54,351 nt of DNA from IMG/VR virus record IMGVR_UViG_3300024252_000016, positions 1 to 54,351 of that record. The stretch is one strand, 5' to 3'. The notes under the pieces are model-generated. The model did not search any database, was not told where the DNA came from, and saw only the letters and a program-made list of their open reading frames with translations. Position 1 is the stretch's first letter, and each line of letters begins with the position of its first letter. Shown one piece after another: positions 40,677 to 50,784 of the stretch. The translations under genes and the position numbers were made by a program. The DNA comes from a virus.

Positions 40677-42929
40677 TTATATGTATTTGTATTGTAACTT
40701 ATAAGTATACTCTGGTGATACTGTTTTCTTTATCTTCTGAAAGTACACTGCTGAAGGCATCGCTTCAAAGTGGTCTACCTTTTTAATGTTGATTAATGCT
40801 TGTGCTATATATTGTCTTTTTCTAAGGTTGTAATAGTACCCCATGTCTTCAAAGGCTTGGTCTATTTCTTCACGTATTTCATCTTGTAAAACAAGCTGTG
40901 CATCAGCTAAATTCTGTATCTCTTCCATTTCATCTACGATGTGTCTCATCTTGTATGAGTTCATCATATTCATAACCTGTAACGCATAGTTAGCAGTAGT
41001 CATGTTAGCGCCTATAGCTACTGTGCTAGTGCCCATGCTTATAGCTAGTGTCATTACCTGACCTAATATGATATAGTCTTCACCAAACACTCCCATAGAG
41101 GCTAAGTAGGAAACAGCCATAATTAGGTATGCTGTTGACAAAGACACACCTAAAGCTACTGATAGTGAAGTGGCTGTCTCTGCTAGAGCAGCGCTAACGT
41201 CATACCCAGTATAGACAAACACAATAACAGCTACTACGATTATTATGAGCGACCAGTTCCATACTTCTTTCTGCTCCCAGTAAGCATAGTACATACTTAG
41301 ATGCATACTGCTTGCAGTTAATGAAGTCAGCTCCTGATTGCTATAACTGTTAACTATCCTCCAATCTAAAGGGAAGTATAAATCAGCGTCTGTTGAGCTT
41401 AAGTTTAAGTGCACTAGCCTATGTTGGCCTGATTGTGCATCACGAACATAATGGGATATTACGGGAGCTACAATCATGTGACTGCTCATACTCCCATCTA
41501 TATTACTTATTTTGTAATATGTAATCGTGCCTAAATTGGCTGTGTTGAGATTTGCTATTATTCCTGACAAATACCCCCAAATTCCTCCATCTAGGGTGAC
41601 ACCTGTCATAGTCGCTGTTAAGCTGAAGTCATGATTTACCACAGACTTATACCTATGAGTACCTTGTACACGCCCATGTTCCCCAACATCGATAGCAGTA
41701 TCCCTTAAAGACTTAAGAACAGAGTTAGCCTCCACTTCAGCAGCTGTATGTTGCTGTATCTCGATATGAGAGTACTTAAGACCATATGAAGAACTATCAA
41801 AGGATACAATCAAATCTACGCCAGGAACGTCTACAAGCTCTTGAGGGGTGTACCTATGTTCAGTACCAAAGACAGTACCATCTTGGTTAAGCCCCAAAGG
41901 TGCTTGTGTATTAAAACCTAGGTTAACATTATCATTAGCTCCGTTAACGTTATAGCCCATAGTATGGGTATCGGCTAGCGCCTTCAGTTTAGTAACGAAA
42001 TCTATACAGTACTTTAAACTGTGCTTGTCTTTAGCTTGTAAATCTACACCTTGACTTACAGCTATATGGTCTAACTTATCCATATCAGACTGCCCAGCAA
42101 AAGCATCTGCTATATCTTTAGGATTGATACCTAAATTCTTAGCGTAGTCATCATAGTCAGCATGTCTAGAAGCACTGGAGTGGATGTACCCACCGTTTCT
42201 GCGTATATCTATCGGAGGCATTAGCTGGAAGACCGTTGGGTCATTCTCAGGTAATCTAGTATTTACATCTAGCTCAGGATACAGTCCTGTTCCTATTTCA
42301 TACGTCCATGTTCGTACAGGAGAAGTAGTAGAGGGTTGTCCTGACACACCAGGGGTAGTTATTGTGTAACTAACATTATATGACTTGCCCACAGGTTCTG
42401 GAGGTAGGTCTAGTGTGTAGGATAATAGTGTAGTGTTATTCATGTAGTCAACACTGTTATCTACACTGTCTGCAGTATTAAAGTCTACGGTATACGAGAC
42501 TCCATCCCTTACAAATATGTTTGTAACAGTATTAAGATTAAAGGTATCAACTAAGTAGCCAGATACCCAGTTAGCGTAGTTTAGTGCAACAACTGAACTA
42601 TTGGTAATAGTTACATAAGTAGGGTTGCTAGGGTTTATCCTAGCTTTAACTAAACTAGCAGGGACATAGTTGTTACCTATGTCTACGTCACCATACCCAC
42701 CAAAGTAGTCTTTAGTTTTAAACTTAGTGTTTAGCTGTCTAAACCTAGTACGTGCACCTGCACTGTAATTTAAATAGTCTAAGCTCTTAAAGTAGTCAAT
42801 ACCATTAACAACATCATTAATGATAGCGAACTCATGGAACCCATCAGGTAGAGCATCATCTAATAAAGGTGTTGTAGCTACATTCCAGTATTGGTAGGTC
42901 CGGGTCTTCTTGAATGGATTCCAGCCCAT
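40677..42929 (-). CDS. large structural protein with membrane segments (N4 gp54 position)
   Basis: A 750-aa protein. The first about 550 residues are beta-rich and look like a tail or neck component. Residues about 560-660 contain three or four hydrophobic helices (LIIIVVAVIVFVYTGY, LGVSLSTAYLIMAVSYLA and others), followed by a helical basic tail. Membrane-type helices in a virion protein suggest that part of it enters the host envelope to help form the DNA or protein channel. Position fits N4 gp54. The role is inferred. Confidence 0.62.
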   Translation of the reverse strand: MGWNPFKKTRTYQYWNVATTPLLDDALPDGFHEFAIINDVVNGIDYFKSLDYLNYSAGARTRFRQLNTKFKTKDYFGGYGDVDIGNNYVPASLVKARINPSNPTYVTITNSSVVALNYANWVSGYLVDTFNLNTVTNIFVRDGVSYTVDFNTADSVDNSVDYMNNTTLLSYTLDLPPEPVGKSYNVSYTITTPGVSGQPSTTSPVRTWTYEIGTGLYPELDVNTRLPENDPTVFQLMPPIDIRRNGGYIHSSASRHADYDDYAKNLGINPKDIADAFAGQSDMDKLDHIAVSQGVDLQAKDKHSLKYCIDFVTKLKALADTHTMGYNVNGANDNVNLGFNTQAPLGLNQDGTVFGTEHRYTPQELVDVPGVDLIVSFDSSSYGLKYSHIEIQQHTAAEVEANSVLKSLRDTAIDVGEHGRVQGTHRYKSVVNHDFSLTATMTGVTLDGGIWGYLSGIIANLNTANLGTITYYKISNIDGSMSSHMIVAPVISHYVRDAQSGQHRLVHLNLSSTDADLYFPLDWRIVNSYSNQELTSLTASSMHLSMYYAYWEQKEVWNWSLIIIVVAVIVFVYTGYDVSAALAETATSLSVALGVSLSTAYLIMAVSYLASMGVFGEDYIILGQVMTLAISMGTSTVAIGANMTTANYALQVMNMMNSYKMRHIVDEMEEIQNLADAQLVLQDEIREEIDQAFEDMGYYYNLRKRQYIAQALINIKKVDHFEAMPSAVYFQKIKKTVSPEYTYKLQYKYI

Positions 42930-42938
42930 ACTGTCACT

Positions 42939-44048
42939 TTATGTAGCTGCAACTACATTATCATCATCCGGATAGAGATCTAGTAAATGCTCTACAGTGA
43001 TGAACTTACTTGAGCTAAAGTCACCTTGTGTGTTGATTTGCATCTTGAGAATATCAGCCATGTTCTTATTGAAGGCGTTCTTAGCATCATTCTCAAAACC
43101 AACAGCTTGCTGAGTAAATAACTCAGCCTGCTTACCCATAACACTGCTTGTAACAATAGTAGAACCGATAGTCTCTGTCAACGTCTGCGCATGTTCAGTA
43201 ATACGCTTCTGTTTAAGTAAGTCAACCTCTTCTTGCGTTTTAGCAATGATAGTTGCAGCAGTAGACTTACCAGCATGTTGTATAACTTTAGACATACTTA
43301 GTGTTACGGCATTAACTTCAGGGTATCTAGGGTCATGTGGGTCAGCAGTCATAAGTGCCACTACATCATTATCCGTTAAGTTCTCAATAGTTACGAAGGT
43401 GTAAGTCTCACCTAGATTAAGCTTATACTCAATCTCCCAGATGTACTCATTCACTTCCATACCATTAGTAAACGCTTCATTGATAATCTGTTGACGTTTG
43501 ATAGATAAATCTGCATCACTAGCTTGTGTACGTAGTACAGCTTGGTCATGAATATCAAGCGTCTGAGCATCCTTCAGCACTGCATCTTTAGCAGATTGGG
43601 CGTTCCTAACTGATGTCTGTGATAGTACATCTAGGGCTTGGTTTGTCTTGACTACGTCTTCCTTAGTCATCGAGGTAACCTGTGCCGTTTTAACGAGTAA
43701 ATCTTTAGCAGATTGGGCATCTCTGACAGTGGTTGTAGACGTAACATCTAAAGTCTTCTTCACCTCTGTCAGGATTTGTTTATCTATCAGGTCAGCTTGT
43801 TTATCAGCTTGCTGTTTACCTAAGATAAAAGCAACTGATTGCTGCATAGAGCTCTGTACTGCCCCTAGGTAGACAGTTGCATAATCTGCACCTGTTAGTC
43901 TACCTAAATTAAACTGAGCATCTAGGTGAGCATTCACCGCCTCCATAAGGTCATCAAATACTCCAGTACCTGTAACAGTGTATTTTCCGTCAGTACTGGT
44001 GGTTACACCACTTGCCTGTGTTAAATCTGAAGTACTTATTGATGCCAT
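42939..44048 (-). CDS. structural protein with internal helical repeat (N4 gp55 position)
   Basis: A 369-aa helical protein with an internal repeat: TTVRDAQSAKDLLVK and TSVRNAQSAKDAVLK are separated by about 30 residues and flanked by similar VLS/DVTS segments. It lies between the large membrane-active structural protein and a small gene after the capsid protein. It is probably a tail-tube or head-tail joining protein. The assignment rests on order only. Confidence 0.6.
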   Translation of the reverse strand: MASISTSDLTQASGVTTSTDGKYTVTGTGVFDDLMEAVNAHLDAQFNLGRLTGADYATVYLGAVQSSMQQSVAFILGKQQADKQADLIDKQILTEVKKTLDVTSTTTVRDAQSAKDLLVKTAQVTSMTKEDVVKTNQALDVLSQTSVRNAQSAKDAVLKDAQTLDIHDQAVLRTQASDADLSIKRQQIINEAFTNGMEVNEYIWEIEYKLNLGETYTFVTIENLTDNDVVALMTADPHDPRYPEVNAVTLSMSKVIQHAGKSTAATIIAKTQEEVDLLKQKRITEHAQTLTETIGSTIVTSSVMGKQAELFTQQAVGFENDAKNAFNKNMADILKMQINTQGDFSSSKFITVEHLLDLYPDDDNVVAAT

Positions 44049-44052
44049 AGTT

Positions 44053-44622
44053 CTATCCTAGTGTGTTATGCGCCTTCTGCGTGCTAGCTAAGGTATCTAA
44101 CTCAGCTTGAGTAAGTTGTGGTAATATCTCAATATTGTACGCTTTAATCATCTGTGTTTCCATCATGTCTTCACCATTACGTCTAACCTTTTTAAAGATT
44201 TGACACTCAGCTTCTTTCATGTTCTGATAAATAATATTAGGAACGTGCCAGCCTTCTTCATTATTGTAAGGTACATACTTCTTAACAGCTCTGCCACGAT
44301 CAACTAAGTCGCTACCTGCTGTAAAGATGTCACCTTCAGACTCACGCTTTAGTGGGTCGTTAGGTCTAACAATAATTCTAATTAGCTTCATAGCTTCTGA
44401 AGATACTTTTCCCTCAAGTTCAATACCTTCTGCTGTGTGTGTAGTACCTGGTGCTAGTTCAATTACATCTGCTGTTGCTGTTTCCATAATATCATCCTCA
44501 TGAGTAGTAATAGTAAGTAAAGCTTCCTCAAGCTTTTTTCTGTTTGAATTAAAATGCATCTTAATACCGTGTTCGGCTAGCTTATCGCTTATCTGTTTAG
44601 ATGTCAAATTTTCTATGTTCAT
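44053..44622 (-). CDS. small head protein with SAP/HeH-like N-terminus
   Basis: A 189-aa protein. The first 35 residues (LTSKQISDKLAEHGIKMHF ... RKKLEEALL) form a SAP- or HeH-like two-helix motif, often seen in small proteins near phage head genes. The start at 44622 has a GGGAGGAA site; the longer frame begins within the hairpin after the capsid gene. It may be a head-completion or DNA-contact protein. Confidence 0.6.
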   Translation of the reverse strand: MNIENLTSKQISDKLAEHGIKMHFNSNRKKLEEALLTITTHEDDIMETATADVIELAPGTTHTAEGIELEGKVSSEAMKLIRIIVRPNDPLKRESEGDIFTAGSDLVDRGRAVKKYVPYNNEEGWHVPNIIYQNMKEAECQIFKKVRRNGEDMMETQMIKAYNIEILPQLTQAELDTLASTQKAHNTLG

Positions 44623-44643
44623 GGTTCCTCCCGGAATTAATGA

Positions 44644-44680
44644 GGTAGGCTGCACCGCACTTGCGTGCTAACAGCCTACC
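44644..44680 (-). other. strong nested hairpin after major capsid gene
   Basis: GGTAGGCTG pairs with CAGCCTACC (9 bp) and the loop contains a second hairpin GCAC / GTGC. No T tract follows on the minus strand. It separates the capsid gene from the next gene by about 75 bases, and could be a partial terminator or an RNA-processing or stability element that keeps capsid mRNA high. Confidence 0.55.
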
Positions 44681-44696
44681 AAGGTTAAAGCTCTAC

Positions 44697-45926
44697 TTAA
44701 GCAGCTTTAGTCCAGATGATACCTAGACGCTCAGCACGTAGTGCCATGAATCCGTAGTACCACTTGATTGAGTAGAAACCTTTCTCGCCGTAAGGGTCGT
44801 TAAGGTCTGCTACGTCTTTACCAGGCTTCTTGTGCGTAGTAGTGAACTTCACAGTCTTACCATCAGTTTGGAAACCAATAGTAGTAAATGAACCATCACC
44901 AACAACTAACATCGGGTAGATGTCTACACCAGCCGCGCCGCCTTTAGCAGAGTACTGCATCTCAGGAACAACAACGATGCGGAACTGGTCAATAGAACCA
45001 ATCTCACCGTTTACTGTGTTGCCTGCATCAGCATACTTCTCTACTGACACAAATGCTGGAGCACTGTGTAAGTCCGTCATAGCACGTAAAGCAGGAATCA
45101 TCTCTGAACCTACATACATGATACGGCCACCATTGATAGTTTTAGTATCAACTAAACGAGAACCAGAGATTACTTTAGTCTGCTTAGGTGTCTTGTTGTT
45201 ATCTAGAGCGATAGACAAGTTCATTAAGTCAGTGTAAGTAACAACACCTGATACTGTAGCTTTAGTAGTACCGCCTTTAAAGTAAGCTGTACCTGTAGTA
45301 GTCGCAGAATTAATCAAGTCAGACTGTAAAGCCGCTTCAGTTAATTCAGTAGCGCCCTGTACCATTTCCTCAGTAATATGAGAAAGTAGTTCAGAATCAG
45401 AATCAAAGTCCAAAGACTCCTGAGTGTACTCAGTAAAGAAACCTTGCTTAACGATTGAACCAGTAATCTGTGTACGCTTAAAGCCTACACGGTTAACACG
45501 TCCACCGTTCTCAGTCAATGCAGGAAGTTTAGCAGCGATTAAACCGATGTCCTTACCTGAACCGTATAAGTTACCAGAGTTCTGTTGAACTACAGCAGCA
45601 CCAGTTGCAGCAGCAGCTAAAGCTGCTGTTGTGTATGCAGCACCAATTAAAGCACCAGCTTTAGTCCAAGCTGAAAACTTAGTACTGTCGATAGTTGCGC
45701 CAGAAGCGTCAATACCTTGGTCGTTGATGTTCAAATCATCTAGTAAAGGTAAGTAAACGTCTTGTTTAATTGTCTTACCGTGATGTTTAGGCATAGCCTG
45801 AACGTTAGCCAAAGGCATGAAGTACTGCTTATCACGTACTGCAATTAGCGCCTTTTTGTTATAAAAATCAGTACGTGCCTGTGCACCTACTGTTGAATTA
45901 GTACCGTCACCGTATACTTGAGCCAT
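44697..45926 (-). CDS. major capsid protein (N4 gp56-like)
   Basis: A 409-aa protein of the N4 major capsid family: N-terminal [16 protein letters not shown], a middle with [16 protein letters not shown], and the C-terminal [20 protein letters not shown]. The size is near N4 gp56. AGGAG lies just before the ATG. Codon use is more GC-rich at third positions than in neighbours, as is usual for a highly expressed gene. It lies between scaffold-like and head genes, and a strong hairpin follows it. Confidence 0.88.
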   Translation of the reverse strand: MAQVYGDGTNSTVGAQARTDFYNKKALIAVRDKQYFMPLANVQAMPKHHGKTIKQDVYLPLLDDLNINDQGIDASGATIDSTKFSAWTKAGALIGAAYTTAALAAAATGAAVVQQNSGNLYGSGKDIGLIAAKLPALTENGGRVNRVGFKRTQITGSIVKQGFFTEYTQESLDFDSDSELLSHITEEMVQGATELTEAALQSDLINSATTTGTAYFKGGTTKATVSGVVTYTDLMNLSIALDNNKTPKQTKVISGSRLVDTKTINGGRIMYVGSEMIPALRAMTDLHSAPAFVSVEKYADAGNTVNGEIGSIDQFRIVVVPEMQYSAKGGAAGVDIYPMLVVGDGSFTTIGFQTDGKTVKFTTTHKKPGKDVADLNDPYGEKGFYSIKWYYGFMALRAERLGIIWTKAA

Positions 45927-45953
45927 TATATTCTCCTATAAAGCTTCATAAAA

Positions 45954-47108
45954 TTAGACAGCAGCCATCTTCATAAACTCATCATCCGTCATCTTTAAGA
46001 AGTCTGGTTGAGAAGTCGTAGGTTTGCTACTTGTCTTTGTAGATGCTGCAGCTTTACGTTTATTCGTTAACTGAGCATCATCCTTTGCTTTTGTCTTACT
46101 TGATACATCTGACGTAGGTGGTGTAGCCACCTTATTAGTGTCTCCGTTGTTCAGCACGCCAATACTAGCTAAGTAGTTTGCTGCCTGTTGATAAGCTGCT
46201 ACATCAGAGACACCTTCTAATCTACCTAAGGCGCGCTCCTTTGAAACTAGCTTCTTCACTTCAGCATACACACCATTCTGCATATGTCCATCGATAATAC
46301 CTATAATCTGAGGATTCTCAGCAATTATTTTTTTACTCGCAGTGTCCCATTGATTACTTAAAACGTCAATAGTGTCATTGAAAGTCTTACTATCTTTGAT
46401 GCCTTCTAGTGCTTCATCTAACTTGTACTCTTTGTCTGATACATTGTAGTCATTAGGGGTGTACTTCACCTCTTCATCAGTATCAATATCGAGAGGGTCT
46501 ATCCCACTATCTTTTATAAGCTTAGCAATTGCAGCAGGGTTCTTCTTAGAGATGTCGATTAAGTTGTTTAGCTTACTAGCATCTAGTAAGTTATTATTCT
46601 CAAGCATTTTCACTAACTTCAGATTAGGTGCTAACGTTGCCATTTTCTTCTGGTAGTTAGCTCCCATCTTCATTAATGACATTACATCGTCAACCGTGTC
46701 CACCTGCATGTCACTGCCATTGGCCTTAAAGGGTGAGAAAATCTTCTCATATGCTCCTTGGAAGTCTACAGTTGATGTTTCTTGGGTATCCCCATCTGTG
46801 TCATCTACTTTGACTTCTGTATCAAGAGACGCTGGCTCAGTACTTTTAGCTGAAGGTTCCTGCTCCTTTTGAGTATCCTCAAATGGTTGGCTATCTACAT
46901 CATCTAACGGTTCCGGCTCAGGTTGCTCCTGGGCGTTATCTTGAGTCTCAATCACTTGAGTCTCTACATCAGCTTCAGAAGTTTGCTCTTCTGTCACTTC
47001 AGTGTCTAGTTCAGCAGTTTCTACTGCTGGTGTTTCTTCGAAGTCTCCGAAGTCTTTTTTCAAGAAATCTTCGTCTGACATTCCTAATGCGTCATTGTTT
47101 GTAGTCAT
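45954..47108 (-). CDS. scaffold-like acidic protein (N4 gp57 position)
   Basis: A 384-aa protein whose first 130 residues are very acidic and low in complexity (Glu, Thr, Asp), followed by a helical part. The motif SDEDFLKKDF near the start is echoed at the end (QPDFLKMTDDEFMKM). This is typical of scaffolding proteins that direct capsid assembly and leave or are cut later. It lies directly before the capsid gene in transcription order. Its ATG overlaps the previous stop (TAATG). Confidence 0.72.
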   Translation of the reverse strand: MTTNNDALGMSDEDFLKKDFGDFEETPAVETAELDTEVTEEQTSEADVETQVIETQDNAQEQPEPEPLDDVDSQPFEDTQKEQEPSAKSTEPASLDTEVKVDDTDGDTQETSTVDFQGAYEKIFSPFKANGSDMQVDTVDDVMSLMKMGANYQKKMATLAPNLKLVKMLENNNLLDASKLNNLIDISKKNPAAIAKLIKDSGIDPLDIDTDEEVKYTPNDYNVSDKEYKLDEALEGIKDSKTFNDTIDVLSNQWDTASKKIIAENPQIIGIIDGHMQNGVYAEVKKLVSKERALGRLEGVSDVAAYQQAANYLASIGVLNNGDTNKVATPPTSDVSSKTKAKDDAQLTNKRKAAASTKTSSKPTTSQPDFLKMTDDEFMKMAAV

Positions 47109-47446
47109 TATACTAAACCCTCCTGAAGGATACTAGCTTTTGTATCTTCGTCTTCTGCTAGAGCTTGCTCTGCTTGAGTGCCTCTAGAGATTACGCTATC
47201 TAAGAACTTAGCAAGTGATCCCACACCATAAATCATTTTATCAACTAGTAGCTGCTGTTCTACATTAAGGTTAGAGCTTTTAGCCATAACTAACCTAGCA
47301 GCCTCTTCTTTGAAGTAGTACTCTGTAATCACCTTTTTAAAATCGCGATTATTTTGTAGTTTCAGCATACTGTTTTTCACACTGATAAAGTGTTTAGCCT
47401 CATCCATACTAAATTCTAAGCTGTCTAACTGTTCCTCTTGTGTCAT
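47108..47446 (-). CDS. small structural or assembly protein, 112 aa
   Basis: A 112-aa helical protein between portal and scaffold genes, in the place of N4 gp58. It is not recognised by sequence. Overlap with the next start (TAATG) suggests balanced production with the scaffold. Confidence 0.65.
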   Translation of the reverse strand: MTQEEQLDSLEFSMDEAKHFISVKNSMLKLQNNRDFKKVITEYYFKEEAARLVMAKSSNLNVEQQLLVDKMIYGVGSLAKFLDSVISRGTQAEQALAEDEDTKASILQEGLV

Positions 47447-47464
47447 GTTATTACCCTCATATTG

Positions 47465-49636
47465 TTAAAGTCCCGGATAGTTAGTATTAGCTCCCTGCAT
47501 CATACCATCTATCGCCTTACTGTCTAAATTTGATAATCTATCAAACTCTTTCTTTTGCATCTCTTGACCATGAGCTAACTTCATCTGCTCTTCTTTGTTT
47601 GCATCAGGCACACCTGATTCTTTATTAACAAAGTCTAGGTCATTCAAGTCAGAGGTGCTATGTAGTCCTCTAGCTTTAGCTTGTTCTGTCTGTGTCTTAG
47701 CTTGCTTCAGACCTACATCAACCTGGTTCTCTTGTGCCTTAGCTTGCTCATTAGCAATCTGTGCTTGTAACAGCTGCATTTCAAGTTCCTTCATCTGTTG
47801 AGCCATAGGGTCAGGTTGTGGCTTGTATTCTTGAATACGCTTAGACAACTCAGGCATTTTACGTAACTTAGCAATATCTGCTAGTACCATCTGTGACATC
47901 TCTGGAGGCATGTTGTTACCCATAGTCTGAAGCATGAATGATAACTCCTGAGCTTTCTCAGTGTCAGCTTCTGCTGTAGATATGTTTAGTTTAATGTCAT
48001 ACATACCACCTAAGTCTTCACGGTTGATAGCTACAAACTCTTCATTAGTTACTCTGATGATTTCTTCATCACCTAAGAACTCAGCGTTCATAGATATAAT
48101 CTTACGCCCCATCTGGTTAATACCATTAGCTAGACGTCTAAGGATACCTAACTCACGTTTAGATGTAGCATCTAGTGCTGACCTAATACCTGTAGCAGTT
48201 GTACCTAATGCTTGTCCTGTGATACCTGAACTAAATGCTTTAACTCCTGTAAGCGACTCAGCTTCGTTATTTTGTAACGTAAGCATATTTAGTGCACTAC
48301 CAGGAATCTCTGGGTAAGTCTCCATATGGAAAGCTTGTCTAGGGTCTACGTTAGAGTTGAACTTAAAGTCTTCACCACGTTCAAACTTACGGTAGTTAGA
48401 AACGTCTAATGCATCCTTACGTGTACCCATCTGTCCGTTAGCACTACGACCGATAACATCAATCATACCTCTAGTTACAGCTCCGATAATCTTCTGGTTG
48501 TCTTCAATCAGTAACCCATCAGGTTCACCATACACGGCCTTACGCTTAGGTAAGTACTGTACGATTACAAATGGTAACTTCTTGTCAGGGAACGGATTCT
48601 CTTCTAATCTAATCAGAGTGTCACCTACCCAGGTAGCTACGAAAGGTTCTACTTCACCTGTACCGTTGATATCCCAGAATCCCCAGTATTCATATCCTAC
48701 AATCTTCTTACGTGGTTTGTCCTTGAAAGTAAAGCTAGAGTCATCATCAACAGAGTGATCTGGAGTTGACAGCACACTACCACTATCTAAGCTGACTGCG
48801 TCTAGGTTCTTATATCTACCATCTTTCTTTAGCTGAGACATTGATGTCTCAAAGCTATAGATTATAAACTCAGCGGTATCTATGTCACCTTCACATGTAG
48901 GGTCAACTATTACGTTTGCGTAGTTACACACTTCAATAGTAGGCTGGTTCTTAATAACCTTAACTTGTTCCTCAGTATGAGACCCGACCTGTACAGGCAT
49001 AACTGCTGTACCACCTTGCATAGACATTTCATGTGCTTGTTGCATCTCTGGTGGGATTTCTTGTTGAAATCTCTCAGGGTCTTCTTGCATCATTGCATGT
49101 AACTGTTGGTGTACTTGGTTTGCTTCTTGTGTAGGTTGGAAATCAAAGTCAGGTACTTCAACTTCAACAGTCTCCTCTTTGTAGTCCCAACCTAACTTAA
49201 TAATAGATGTACCTTCATCCACACATGTACGTACGTATTCATCGATAAACTTAGTCTTATCAATCTTGCAGTTAATTTGGTAGTTAAGTACTTGACCATT
49301 CTGCTCAGCAGCCTTCTTATCTTCGAAGGTAGCCGGTGCTGTATTGAACAAGTCATCGGTAGATAGGAAAGGTTCACTTAATGCAGCGTAACGCCACTCA
49401 GCTTGCTTACGAATAAGTTTAGGAACAATCTTAGAACGACCAGGTTTAGTGCTAAGCTTCTGTTTGCCGTTTAGAGCATCTAACCAGTTCTCAACATCGA
49501 TGATATGATCTGAATGAGCAGACTGTGCTTCTGTTAAGTCTTGCTTCAGGTCTTCAATTTTAGGTGGGTTTTCCCAATCAACTAAAGTATCTAGTTCAGT
49601 CGCATCAATATCTAAATCTGATATATTATTCTTCAT
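47465..49636 (-). CDS. portal protein (N4 gp59-like)
   Basis: A 723-aa portal protein. It has the usual podovirus portal layout: a helical start, wing domain, a stem region with VTRGMIDVIGRSANGQMG, and a C-terminal helical crown rich in Gln, Glu and Lys (LQAQIANEQAKAQENQ). Twelve copies would form the channel for DNA and for ejected vRNAP. It is first in the head gene group. The 80 bp before it contain AT-rich possible -10 sequences but no clear promoter. Confidence 0.87.
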   Translation of the reverse strand: MKNNISDLDIDATELDTLVDWENPPKIEDLKQDLTEAQSAHSDHIIDVENWLDALNGKQKLSTKPGRSKIVPKLIRKQAEWRYAALSEPFLSTDDLFNTAPATFEDKKAAEQNGQVLNYQINCKIDKTKFIDEYVRTCVDEGTSIIKLGWDYKEETVEVEVPDFDFQPTQEANQVHQQLHAMMQEDPERFQQEIPPEMQQAHEMSMQGGTAVMPVQVGSHTEEQVKVIKNQPTIEVCNYANVIVDPTCEGDIDTAEFIIYSFETSMSQLKKDGRYKNLDAVSLDSGSVLSTPDHSVDDDSSFTFKDKPRKKIVGYEYWGFWDINGTGEVEPFVATWVGDTLIRLEENPFPDKKLPFVIVQYLPKRKAVYGEPDGLLIEDNQKIIGAVTRGMIDVIGRSANGQMGTRKDALDVSNYRKFERGEDFKFNSNVDPRQAFHMETYPEIPGSALNMLTLQNNEAESLTGVKAFSSGITGQALGTTATGIRSALDATSKRELGILRRLANGINQMGRKIISMNAEFLGDEEIIRVTNEEFVAINREDLGGMYDIKLNISTAEADTEKAQELSFMLQTMGNNMPPEMSQMVLADIAKLRKMPELSKRIQEYKPQPDPMAQQMKELEMQLLQAQIANEQAKAQENQVDVGLKQAKTQTEQAKARGLHSTSDLNDLDFVNKESGVPDANKEEQMKLAHGQEMQKKEFDRLSNLDSKAIDGMMQGANTNYPGL

Positions 49637-49716
49637 AGTGCGTATCCTATCATATTCTGGGGGTACAAAGGCTTTTTCGTGATTTTATCATAATTTTTAA
49701 CCTGCTTACCTATATG

Positions 49717-50784
49717 TTAAATAGATACTTTTAACGCTGCGTAACCATTCCCCATACTACTACCTAAACATATAGCTGTTTTATCTTTTATCTTAGTATC
49801 TTCAGAGATGAATCGTGTGTCTTTTACTGTACGGTTGTGTATACCTGTGAGCACACCCCTATGCAAGTCCTTGACTAATAAGTCTAGTTCGATAGCCCCG
49901 TTAGCGCCCATAGTATGACCTATCAGGGGCTTATAAGATGTAGCTATGAAATCGTCAAAGGTACTCTCAATAGCTACCTTCTCAGCAATATTATTACTTG
50001 GGGTACCTGTACCATGTGTTTTAATGATACGCACACCTTTTGTATCAATACGTGATAGCGCTTTAAGATAACCTGTCCCTGCAGGGTCTTGCCCTATAGG
50101 GCTACTCCACTTCTCAGCAGCCATAGATACTTGGTCAATTTGTGCAATACCATTGTCTTTGTTATCTAACAAGAACATCCCTGCACCATTGCCCACCCTA
50201 AAGCCTGTGTTAGTGCCATCAAACGCACTAGGTAACTTTCCAGCTTCTTCATCAGCTAAACTGATATTACCACCATACTTACTGAAGAACTCAATAGTAT
50301 CACCGCTTGTGGCATCCTCTACAGCGATTATTAACACCCTATCTAACGTATTAGAATCTAATAACGCTTTAGCTAAAAAAGTGGCGTTATATGCGCATAC
50401 ACATGATGTGCTATCCGTAGAGACATAATCTGTATAACCAATATGTTGAGCAACTCTGCCTGCGTATATATTAGTTGTTGCCAAGGCTAGAGGTTTAAGT
50501 ACTGGAAAATTAGCAGGGCGCTTCCGATTTAAATCATAACCTGACCAGTAGGTATTTCCACTTGCTAATATTAACCCCGATTTGCCTGTAGAAGCTTCTG
50601 ATTGTAGTACCTCTTTATTCCTGGCTACAAGTTGATCAATTAATAGGTGCGCAATAATTGCGTATCCTGATTGAATCTTAGGGTGTGCTGTCGTAACAAC
50701 AGCATGGGCGTTAGACGGGTAGCTAACGGAATGTAAGGCTGTCAGTTCTTGTGTAGACACTGAGTCTATTAACGAAATATTCAT
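49717..50784 (-). CDS. beta-ketoacyl-ACP synthase-like enzyme (KS)
   Basis: A 355-aa thiolase-fold ketosynthase. The catalytic triad is complete: Cys128 in STSCVCA, His257 in KTHGTGTP with NxxE following, and His290 in KPLIGHTMGANGA; the C-terminal SSMGNGYAAL matches the family GFGG region. A KS condenses acyl groups carried by an acyl carrier protein, and an ACP gene lies two genes upstream in the same operon. It is a little short (typical FabF about 410 aa), mainly in the N-terminal half. I chose the ATG that overlaps the previous stop (ATGA). No reductase, dehydratase or acyltransferase gene is near, so it may use host acyl-ACP. Confidence 0.88.
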   Translation of the reverse strand: MNISLIDSVSTQELTALHSVSYPSNAHAVVTTAHPKIQSGYAIIAHLLIDQLVARNKEVLQSEASTGKSGLILASGNTYWSGYDLNRKRPANFPVLKPLALATTNIYAGRVAQHIGYTDYVSTDSTSCVCAYNATFLAKALLDSNTLDRVLIIAVEDATSGDTIEFFSKYGGNISLADEEAGKLPSAFDGTNTGFRVGNGAGMFLLDNKDNGIAQIDQVSMAAEKWSSPIGQDPAGTGYLKALSRIDTKGVRIIKTHGTGTPSNNIAEKVAIESTFDDFIATSYKPLIGHTMGANGAIELDLLVKDLHRGVLTGIHNRTVKDTRFISEDTKIKDKTAICLGSSMGNGYAALKVSI

